A stretch of DNA of 41,091 bases from Candidatus Obscuribacterales bacterium (lineage in GTDB: Bacteria; Cyanobacteriota; Vampirovibrionia; Obscuribacterales; Obscuribacteraceae). Below are positions 23,901 to 35,900 of the stretch, piece after piece. The position numbers and the translations under genes are program-made. The stretch covers positions 1-41,091 of the forward strand of contig JAIETZ010000006.1 in assembly GCA_019744775.1 (NCBI GenBank), read 5' to 3'. The notes beneath the pieces were generated by a model. That model saw only the letters and a list, made by a program, of their open reading frames with translations. It was not told the origin of the DNA and ran no database searches. How positions within the stretch are numbered: position 1 is the stretch's first letter; every line of letters begins with the position of its first letter.

Positions 23901-26900
23901 ATCCAGCGGCGCTCTGACGGTCACACCCGGCGCCAACCTGACAGTAGCCCCAACCAACGGCGCCGGTGGCACCTATCAATTTACTTCCACCGGTTCATCG
24001 GTAACGGTTTCAGCGGCACTAACGGCCAGCGCCAGTGGTGCCAATGGCGGAGCCGGAGGCAACATCTTCGTAAATGCATGGACCACCGCCGGCTTCTCTA
24101 GTACAGTTTCCGCCACTGCCGCAGGTTCGACAGGCGGAAATGGCGGCACAATAAGCATCACCACTAATAGTGCATCCCCGTTCAATATCGGTAGCTCCTC
24201 CTCACAAGGCACAAGCGGAGCAATTTCCGCAAATGCGGCGGTCAGTGGACAGGGTGGCATTGTCACCATAACCAATAATGGCTCAGGCGGTATCACTCAC
24301 AATACAACCGCCAACTTAAGTGTCACGTCGGCAGGCAATGGGCGAGGCGGAGCAATTACTCTTGATGCTTTAGGGTCAGGACTGTTAGGAACATTACAAC
24401 TAGGCACCGGCGGCACCGCCGTCACACTCACAGCTTCAGCCAGCGGCTCAGGTTCAGTCGGAACAGCGCCGGATGCCAACATAAAACTAAAAGGTGCTTC
24501 ACTCACTTTTAGTACTTCCGGGCTCCAGCTAACTGCAACCGGTGGTACCACTGGTGCCGGAGGCGTGATTGACGTTGAGCTTACAAACACTGCACTCACC
24601 GCCGGTACAGCAAGCACTCTACGAGCAAATGCCGGAGGCGGTAGCACATCAGGAGCTGGTGGTACAGTGACGCTCAACGCAAGTGGCGCCCTTACCCTCA
24701 CGCCGGGTTCCAATCTGACAGCCAACCCAACTAATGGTGCCGGTGGCACTTATAACTTTGTATCCAGCACATCTTCCGTCACGACTTTGGCCGCGCTGAG
24801 TGCCAGTGCCGTAGGTGCCGCTGGAGGCAACGGCGGCAACATAAATATCACAGCCGGAGCCAATGTCGGCATAACTGGAGCACTTAGCGCTAATGCGCTT
24901 GTCACCGGCTCGGGTGGCACCATTTCACTAACCAGTAACAGCGCCACTACATTCAACATCGGTGGATCCGCAACACAAGGTACCAACAGCACGATAAGCG
25001 CCAATGCCGCAAGCACCGGACAAGGCGGCAAAATATCCATTACTAACCACGGCAATGGTGGCATCACACACAATACCACTGCCAATCTCAGTGTCACATC
25101 AGCGGGAAATGGTCGTGGCGGCTCAATACTGCTCGATGCTGTAGGCAGCGGCCAAACAGGTGTCTTGCAGTTGGGCACCGGCGGCACACTTGTTACGCTT
25201 GTCGCTAGTGCCTCCGGTTCAGGCAGCATCGGCACGGCACCTGAATATAATATCTTGCTCAAAGGCTCAACACTGAACTACAGCACCAACGGATTGCAAT
25301 TAACCGCTGACGGCGGAACCACGGGACAAGGAGGCAGCATTTACGTAGAGGTTTCAGCCAACACGTTAACCGCCGGTGCTACATCTACTGTGCTCATCAG
25401 TGCAAAAGGTGGCAGCACATCCGGATCCGGCGGTGCAATTACGCTCATTTCCAGTGGCGATCTTACAGTCACCCCGAATGCAACGAGATTCACGGCTGCA
25501 CCAACCAACGGCGCTGGAGCAACTTTCAACTTAACTTCCACCGGTGGACTAATCGAAGTAACCGCAGCCATGAACGCAAGCGCGCAAGGGTCCGCCGGCG
25601 GCGCAGGAGGAAATGTGTACGCCAGCGCTGCTAAAACAGTCGGCTTCACCGGGTTGCTAACTGCAAACGCTGCCGGCAGCGCTGGCGGCAATGGTGGCAC
25701 GATTTACATCGAGAGCATTAGCAGCGAGCCGTTTGATCTAAATCACTCCGGCGTACAGGGTACGACAAGCCGTATTGAAGCGGAAGCTGCTGTGAGCGGG
25801 CAGGGCGGCTCAATTACAATTATCAACAACGGCACTGGCGGCATCTACAATCATGCCACCAACAACCTTAGTGTTGCTTCAGCAGGCAACGGACTAGGAG
25901 GCAACTTGACACTTGATGCCGTAGGCAGCGGCACCGGCGGAACGATTCAAATAGGCACCGGCGCTACAGCGGTCACCATATCGGCCAATGCATCGGGATC
26001 TGCTTCCGTAGGTGTAGCCTACGAAAATAACATTACGATCAAAGCAAAAACACTCACCTACAGCACCAGTGGAATGGACTTAACCACCACCGGCGGTGCC
26101 ACAGGGCAAGGCGGCTCGATATACGTGCAATTGATTGGCGACAACATTAATGTCGGCACGGCAACAAGCGCTCGATTCAATGCCGCCGGGGGCAGCTCGT
26201 CAGGGGCAGGCGGGCGCATTGACATACAAACAATGGGCTCACAAGCAATTACAGTCGGTTCAAATTTCAACGTCGCCCCAACAAACGGTAATGGCGGCTC
26301 CTATAATCTGACATCACTAAACAGCTCAATAAACATTAGCGGTGGCAGTCTTTCCGCTAATGCCGTTACATCCGGCTCCGGCGGCAACATCACCATATCA
26401 GCAGGACTCGACAATTCAACAAAAGGCGGCTTGTTGAGCTTCTCCACAGCCTCTTCAACCTTGACTGCCAATGGAGTCGGTTCAGGTAGTGGCGGTAATA
26501 TCAGCATTAGCGTCAATAGTTCATTGCCTTTCAATATTGGCGAAGCCGGTCTTAATACCAACGGCACAGGCGCGGCGATCTCTGCCAATGCCGGTGTCAC
26601 CAGCGGCAGTGGCGGTTCAGTGAGCATATACAATTACGGCAACGGCGGTATCACATTGCCCGCCAATAACATTTCCGTAACGTCTTCCAATGGTGCCGGC
26701 GGCACAATAATCTTGGATGCGACTGCCGGCACAGTAGACGGTCCGCTCAACTTAGTAAATGGCGGCATACTGTCGGCCAATGCCACAGGAAATGGTAATG
26801 GCGGAACAATTAGCCTTTCTGCATCGTTAATAAACTGGGCTGCCGCCACCGCACCTGGACTAACGCTCAATGCCAACGCCGCCGGCACAGGCAACGGAGG

Positions 26901-29900
26901 CATTGTGTCCATAACAACTACCGACAGCCTCACTTCCATCACCATTGGTTCTGCAGTCATGCAATTTACAATAAATGCTGTCGGCGGTTCAATATCGGGC
27001 TCAGGCGGACAATTAACACTTTCGTCAGGCAAAGACATTACAGTCAATGTAGGTTCGTTGAGCCTCAATCCTGTCTCCGGCAGTGGTGCCAGTTATACAT
27101 TTACGGCCGGCACGAATGCTGCTGCCACTAGCGGCAACATCGCCATTAACGGCGGCAGTTTGTTTGCCGATGCAATTGCCGGCGGTGCCGGCGGTATAGG
27201 AGGCAGCGGTGGTACAGTAACAATTATTGCCGGACAAAACAATACAACGGGTGGTGGCATTCTATCTTTCGGTTCAAGTTCGGCCACTGTTACAGCCAAC
27301 GGCACAGGCACCCTATCCGGCGGACAAGTAAGTATTACTACCAACAGTTCCACTACCTTTAACATCGGTTCCGCTTCCACGGGAACCAATGGCACTGGTG
27401 CAGCCATTGCCGCCAAAGCAGAAGGCTCAAGTGGTAACGGGGGCTCAATTACAATCAAGAATAACGGCACTGGTGGCATCACGCTGCCTGGTTCCAATTT
27501 GCTTGTTACGGCAGCCAATGGTGATGGCGGCACAATCATTCTTGATGCAGCAAGTGGTGCCACAGCGGGCGCCCTGACAATTACAACCGGCACGGTACTT
27601 TCCGCCAACGGACAAGGAGATGGCGCAGCAGATGGCGGGCTAATAGGTCTCAAAGGTAGCTCCATAACTTGGGTCGGCAGTGCAAGCCCGGCGTTAACAC
27701 TCAACGCTAATGCTTCCGGCACTGGTAACGGCGGCCAAGTAATAGTAACTACAACCGGCACCACAAGCGACTTGACGATTGCCTCGTCAGCCACAGGCTT
27801 GGTAATAAACGCACGAGGGGGCTCCATCCAATCAGCTTCCGGCAATGGCGGAGCGGTGACCATATCCGCAGGCAGAAACTTGTCGATAACCACTGCCCAG
27901 CTATCAGCTAATCCATTAGGATTTAACGGAAGCGGAGCGCAACTAACATTTACTGCCGGTGCAACTGGGACCACCGGCAATCTAGTCATTACAGGAGCGC
28001 TGGCAGTAAATGCAGTTGGTGTCGGCAACGGCGGCAATATAAGTCTTACATCGAAGTCTGCGACCACCTTCAATGTTGGTGGTGGCGGCGCCAATGGCAC
28101 GAGCAGTTCAGTTAGCGCCAATGCGGTTACAAGTGGACAAGGCGGCACGATTTCTATAACCAACAATAGCACCGGTGGCATTACTCACAACACCTCAGCG
28201 AATTTAAGCGCAACATCTGCAGGAAACGGTCTGGGCGGCAGCATTATTCTTGATGCTGTCGGCACGGGCAGCGGCGGTGCGCTGACACTAGGCACAGGTG
28301 GAACTGCCGTTACCATTTCCACAAATGCCGTCAACTTGGCATCAGACGGCAGTGCTCCAACCTACAACATCAGGCTGAAAGGCACCACTCTCAGTTTCAG
28401 CTCCAACGGTCTCAACTTAAACGCCAATGGAGGCGTAGCCGGCAAGGGTGGAACTATCTCAGTTGAAATTACAGGCGGATCGGTCACAGCCGGTACGGCA
28501 ACGACGCTGAAAGCTTCGGCAGTAGGCGGCACTCGTTACGGGGACGGCGGTAACATATCCGTCAGTTCAAGTGGTGCGCTTACGGTGACTACAGGGGCAA
28601 ATTTCACTAACAGTCCAACGGACGGCAGCGGCGGCATATATAATCTTGCTTCGACTGGCGGAGCAGTCAGCATATCGGGTGCGATTAGCGTCAGCGCCGT
28701 AGGTAGTGTCGGTGGAATAGGCGGCACAATTTCAGTTAGCGCCGGTACCACTGCAGGCTTCTCCAGTACAGTCAGCGCCAATGCCTCCGGTTCACAGGGC
28801 GGCAATGGCGGCACTATTTCCATCAGCAGCACCAGCGGCACTACTTTTAACATCGGTGGTTCGTCCTCACAAGGAACAAGTGGTGCCATATCGGCCAATG
28901 CCTTAGTCAATGGACAAGGTGGCACGATTTCCATAACCAACAATGGCACAGGCGGCATAACGCACCTCACGTCAGCCAACTTGAGCGTGTCATCAACCGG
29001 CAATGGTCTTGGTGGTGCAATCCTACTCGACGCATTAGGCTCAGGTCCCAGTGGCACTTTGGTATTAGGCTCTGGTGGCACAGCAGTGACAATATCCGCC
29101 AATGCTTCCGGTGCCGGATCTGTGGGGGTTAGTCCTTCCAACAATATTAGGTTAAAAGGAGGCTCCCTGACATTCAGCACTAACGGGTTGGTGCTTGATT
29201 CAAATGGTGGCACCACAGGCAATGGTGGCAACATATCCGTACAAGTCACTGGTGGAACAATAACCGCCGGCACAGCTACGACTGTCATGATTACAGCTGA
29301 AGGAGGTAGCACATCAGGCAACGGGGGAAGCATCTCACTTTCTGCCAGTTCAACCCTGACCGTAACTACCGGTGCCAACTTTAACGCCGCGCCAACGGAC
29401 GGAGCAGGCGCCAACTACACACTTGTTTCAACCGGTTCTTCCGTTAGTGTAAGTGGTGCTCTTTCAGCTAGTGCAGCAGGGAGCATCGGCGGAGCTGGAG
29501 GAACAATCAGTATAAGTGCCGGCACCACTGCCGGTGCCTCAAGCACTCTCGCTGCCGGCGCCGCCGGCACACAAGGTGGCAATGGCGGCAGTATTTCCAT
29601 AACAAGCACCAGTGGCACCACATTTAATGTCGGCGGCTCAAGTTCACAAGGAACAAGCGGCGCCATCACCGCTAATGCCGCAGTCAACGGCCAAGGCGGC
29701 TCGATTTCTATAACCAACAACGGCACAGGCGGCATTACTCATAACACAACGGCCAATATCAGTGTCACGGCAGCGGGTAACGGCAAAGGCGGGTCGGTTA
29801 GCTTGGACGCTGTCGGATCCGGGTCAGGTGGTCCTTTGCAATTGGGGACTGGCGGCACATTATTGACAATAGACACAAGCGCCATTGGCTCAGGCAGCAT

Positions 29901-32900
29901 GGGCACCCAGCCGACAAACAACATTTTTCTAAAAGGCACCACTCTTAGTTACAGTTCAAGCGGACTACAATTGACAGCCGATGGAGGCACAACAGGAGCC
30001 GGCGGCAAAGTATATGTGCAAGTTACAGCCGGTACTCTCACAGCCGGTACAAACTCAACCATCAAGGTTCATGCCGAAGGCGGCACCACATCAGGAGCCG
30101 GTGGTGCAATAGCACTCATTGCCAGTGGCACTCTGACGGCCTCCCCACAAGCCACGCGGTTAACAGCAGCACCAACCGACGGTGACGGCGCCAGTTACAC
30201 TTACATCTCAACCGGTTCATCAGTTGTCGTTACTGCCGCCATCAACGCCAATGCCCTGGGACCAAGCGGCGGCAAAGGCGGCAACATCACAATTGAAGCA
30301 GCCACTACAGCCGGACTGACAGGACTTGTGCGTGCTAATGCTAAAAATTCCATCGGCGGCAATGGCGGGACCATTACCATTACGACCAATAGCAGCACCG
30401 CTTTTGCCGTCAATGCTTCGGCAGTCCAAGGCACAACTGCAGCCATCGAAGCAATCGCAGCAGGCGACGGACAAGGCGGAACAATAATTATTACGAACAA
30501 CGGCATCGGTGGTATCACAAACAACACCAACGGCAATATAACAGTCACTGCCGCCGGCAGCGGCTTAGGTGGCGTAATTGTTTTGGACGCCATAGGCACA
30601 GGACCCGGTGGGCCGTTGCAGATCGGCACCAGCGGCACCGCCGTTACCTTGTCAGCCGATGCCGTCGGATTCGGCGCAGCGGGAAGTGCCGCAACCAACA
30701 ACATAATTCTCAAAGGAACTACCCTGAGCTATGCCACAACCGGACTCGTTCTGAGCGCAACTGGGGGCACCAGTGGCGATGGCGGTAAAATAAGCATTCA
30801 AACAACCACAGGCGGACTCGTTTTAGGCACAGCTTCCAGCATACGGATCAACGCCACCAGCGGCAGCACATCCGGAAACGGCGGCAGCATCACTTTAAAT
30901 TCCGCCGGCGCGCTAAACATAACCACAGGAGCAAATTTCACCGCTGATCCTGTTTCCGGCGTCGGTGCCACCTACAGTCTGACTGCTTCAGGCGCAATAG
31001 GTATTAGCGGTAATCTAAGCGCTAACGGTGTGGTTCTCGGGGGCGGCGGAACAATAACCATAAATTACAACGATGCTTCAAATTCGTTTGTCGTCGGCGG
31101 TGTGGTCACCAATAGTGGTATCACCGGCAATTTAACGGCCGACTCCGCAGGTCAGGGAGCTGGTGGAGGGACAATTACCATCAACAATTCGGCGTCCGCC
31201 AACTTAGACATATCATTGACGGGCTCAATCTCTGCAAGCACCACATCGGGAACGCTTGGACAACTCAATTTCAGCAAGCCGGGACAAACAGTGCAAATTC
31301 TCGGCACGGCAGGCGCCGGCAGCTTAGCAGGATTTGTCAATGCAACAGGAAGTGTCATAAATATTCAAACTCAAGCTAATAGCACTACACTCACTCCCGG
31401 AACCATTACAAGCACAGCAGGAGCTCTAACCTTAAGTGCTGCCGGTTCAGGCTCCAGCATTCAACTCCTAAATCAAGCGGCAATTAGCGGAACTGGCGGC
31501 ACTGTCACGCTATCAGCACCAACTATCAATATCGACTATATTGGTGCTTCGCATATCACGACTGTCGGTGGAGCAGCCCTCACTCTTAATTCATCGACGG
31601 GCTCATCGCTGACAATTATTAGCCCCTCCAATTTCGGCGCCACTCTCAACACTAATGGCGGTGCCATTACCATTGCGCCCGGTGCCGGACAGAACCTCAT
31701 CTTTGCTAATTCAGGCAGCATTGCCACCACTCTCAGCCTAACGGGTGCAACAGTCGCCATAACCACTAGCGGAACCGCATCAACCACCATTAACAGCCTG
31801 GTCAATGTAACCAGCAGCAACAATATCGTTCTAACAACCAGCCAGTTGAATTTGAACAATGCCGGACAAACAAACCTAAGCGTTTCCGGTGCTGCAACAA
31901 TTCAAGTCACTTCACCCACAGGACAAGCACTGACCATTCAAACACCATCAGGTTCATCGGCAGCCATTGGCACAGCAGGTGGCTCGCTGACAGTCTCACC
32001 TATATCCGGACAGAATCTTTTCTTTGCCGTTTCCGGTGGCACAGCCGGTACTCTCAACTTAAATGGCGGTGCGGTCAATATCACAACAGCCGGCACAGCA
32101 ACAACAACAATAAACAACTTCGCCACTGTACAAAGTAACAACAATGTTGTTGTAACAACCAGTCAATTGAACTTGAATAACGCCGGCAATACTAATCTGA
32201 CAGTTACCGGCGGTACAAACACAATCCAAATAACCTCACCTTCTGCTCAGACCCTAACAATCCAGTCTCCCTCAAGCTCATCGGCAACTATTTCAACAGC
32301 CGGTGGCGCTCTAACAGTTGCTCCATCCTCCGGACAAAATTTGATATTTGCTGCCTCAGCAGGTGCCGCCACCACACTTAATCTTAGTGGAGTCGCACCC
32401 AGTATCTCAACAAGCGGCACAGCGACTACAACCATCAATAATTTTGTTACCGTTTCAAGCAACAACAATATGACAGTTACGACAAGGCAACTAAACCTGA
32501 ACTATGCTTCAGGCACAAGTCTGAGCGTCTCCGGCGGCACAAGTACAATCCAAATAACATCACCAAGCGGGCAGTCCTTAACAGTACAGGCAGACTCCGG
32601 AGCCTCATCAACTATTGCCACTGCCGGCGGCGCCATCACCATCTCGCCTAATGCCGGACAAAATCTTGTATTTGCCAACGCCGGCGGAATTGCTGCCACC
32701 ATCAACCTAACAGGAGCAGCAGCAGGAATTAGTGTCAGCAGTTCAGCTACAGTAACGCGTTCCGGGGATGTAACCATAGGCGGCAGCACGCTCAATTTCA
32801 CATCAAGCACTGGTGACATTGGTTCGTTGGGCACCAACATTAAGACATCGACAACGACACTTTCCGTGAACAATTCCAATCCGGCAAGAGCATATTTCAG

Positions 32901-35900
32901 CAATGCCGGTGCGCTCACTCTGGCTGCATCGTCAGTAGGCGGTGAGTTCGCCGTCACAACAACCGGTAGTAGTGCCAATATCGGCACGACAGGCGCCATC
33001 ACATCAACCAACGGACTGTTGAGCCTCACAGCTAATGGAACAATAACAACCTCAAATGTAATTTCAGGAAATTCACTGCTCCTGCAAACCTCATCAGGTT
33101 CCAACGGTAGCATCGCACTCAATGCCAACGCTACCGGAACAACCGGCGTCACCATCACCACCGACGGTACAGGCAACGTCACCAATCAAGCTGCCACTCA
33201 GATTTCCGCAACTAATTCACCAATTTCTATAACTGCCAATGACGTGGCATTTTCCGGCACAGTCAATGCCGGCACCAACACCGTGACACTTCTACCTAAT
33301 GGTGCAAAATCAATTTCGGTTGCCGGTGCCGGTGGAACTTTCTCAGTTCTTGCAACCGACATAACTGCCGTCACTGCCGGTACCTTAATAGTAGGAACAA
33401 CCGCTCAAATAGGCGGCTTGACCATTGCCGGTGCGTTAAATGTCTCCGGTGGAGGTCCCAACGGCGTCTTTAATCTTCAGTTCAATAATGGCGGCAACTA
33501 CACAGCTGCCGGACAGACAATCACGCTAGGCACACGCACCTTAACCGTGACAGCACTAGGCACTGTTGACACGGGAAGCGTCAGTGGCGGCAATACTACC
33601 GTGTCTATAACCGGTGGCACCAGCGTAAATGTTTCCGCCGCTGTGACAGTGTCCGGTGGCGGATCTATCACACTTGCCACCAGCAACAATGGCAACATAA
33701 GCTTAAGCGCCAATGTCGGGGGAGGAACAACTACGACATTGAACGCCAACGGTACAGGCAACATAAGTCGTTCAGGAGCATTTACTGCCTCGGGAACGAC
33801 AGTCAATCTATTGTCAGGTAGCGGCACCGTAGGCACAGTCGGCACACCAATACTGACACAAGCAGGCACGCTGACTGCCACAGTAGGCGGAACCGGCACA
33901 GCCTTCATATCCAATAGTGGTGCCGTTACCCTTGGCACTTCATCAGTTGGCGGCAACTTCTCCGTCACTACAACCGGCGGATCTGCCACCATGGGCACCA
34001 GTGGTAACGTTTCGTCAACAAGCGGTACTTTGTCACTGACGTCCAATGGAACCATGACAATCTCCAATGCAATATCAGGAAATGCCGTATCGCTGACAAC
34101 ATCTTCCGGTTCTAATGGTGCCGTAACACTCAATCACAATGTTACAGGCACAACAGGGGTCACAATAACTACCGATGGAACAGGTAATGTCACCAATGCC
34201 GCTACCAGATCCATTTCCAGTACCAATGCCCCTATTACGATAACTGCCAATGACGTAGCATTCTCAGGCACTGTTAATGCCGGTACCAACACAGTCACAC
34301 TTCTACCCAACGGCACGAAGTCAATTTCCGTGGCCGGTGCAGGTGGAACATTCAGCGTTTTATCATCAGACTTAAGTGCAATAACTGCCGGTACTCTCAT
34401 TGTCGGCACCACATCAACCGGTGGCGGCATCACGGTTGCCGGAGCGGTTAACGTATCCGGTGCCGGACCAAATGGTGTTTACAATTTGCAGTTCGACAAT
34501 GCCGGCACATTTACCTCAGTCGGACAAACCATCACCTTGGGCGGTAAAACCTTGACCATTCATGCCCTAGGAACCGTAACCCTCGGCACTGTTGTCGACA
34601 CATCCGGAAACGTCACTGTAACCAGTAATACGTCGTTCACGCTGGTAACACCTATCACCATGAGTGGTGCTGGAATCGTCAGCATCACCACCAATGGTGG
34701 AAGCTCATCAGTAGCTATTAACTCAGATATTTCCACAGCCGGCAACGTCACCATAACCACCAACGGCAGCTCTTCCAATGTAAACATTGCCAATCAAATC
34801 ACGGCCGGCGGCAGCCTCTCTATCACCGCCAACGGTAATGTAGTTGCTTCCAACACCTTAACCAGTAATTCGCTGTCCATCCAAACATCGACTGGTTCCA
34901 ACGGCAGCGTCACATTCAACCAAAATGCCAGCGGAACAAACGGCGTCACAGTGTCAACCGACGGCACCAGTTCAAGCATTACTGTTGCCTCCACCAGGAC
35001 AGTCGGCTCATCCGCCGGCGACATTCTCTTCACGACCGCCAATGCCACCATCAACGGCACCGTCAGCACCGGCAAGACTGATGGCAGCCTAACAATTCAT
35101 AGCAATGCAGCGCTTCTCTTGAGCGGCAATGGAACCTTGGAAGCGACAGGCGGGGGCTTCCCGTCCATTCTTGCCGAGGCAACCGGAGCCAACAGTTTAA
35201 CAATTGCCGGCTCATTAAACTACAATGCTTGCGCATCATGCCTTGTCGCCTTGCAATCAACAAGCGGCTCGGTAGTGTTTAACAGCAGCACCACACAAAC
35301 AGGCAATAACGGCCTCTACTTCCAATTTATAGCACCACAAATTACCTTTAACGGCACTGCCACCATCAACAACACAGATGGTTTCATGGATCTAACCGGC
35401 AATACTTCAAGCACAACAATTACTCTTGCCGACAATACTACCGTCAATGTAAATCTGGCATCAGGAACGGCATTCATTGGTTCGTACACGTCTCAAGCGT
35501 TAGCAATAAACAAAACAGCCGGCGCCAACTCGTCCACACTGCAAATCAACAACGAAGTACAAACATTCTCCTATGGCGCCAATACTACAATTGCCGCCGG
35601 CGTCGTCCTTTCTTCCAACAACAATATAACCGTAAGCGTCGATGGCGGCACGCTAAACTTGAACGGATCGCTGACTTCCTCCGCTACAGATGGCGTCATT
35701 GCCATAGGCAGCCTCGACGCCAATACGACGCTAGCGGGCACGCCGCAAGCAGTCACTGTTACAGGCGGAGGTAATCCAACTATTCTTGTGCAGGCAGGCG
35801 GCGGCGGGCATAACTTGAACATCAACAGCTCCTACAATTTCAACGCCGGTCTCAATGGTACTGTCGTATTGACGGCTGATACTTTGACGGTCGCCACCAG

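Noticed and set aside
22591-31050. CRISPR-like regular repetition
   Set aside because: The spacing is about 770 nt, in frame, and the repeats encode conserved protein. There are no short identical repeats with unique spacers.
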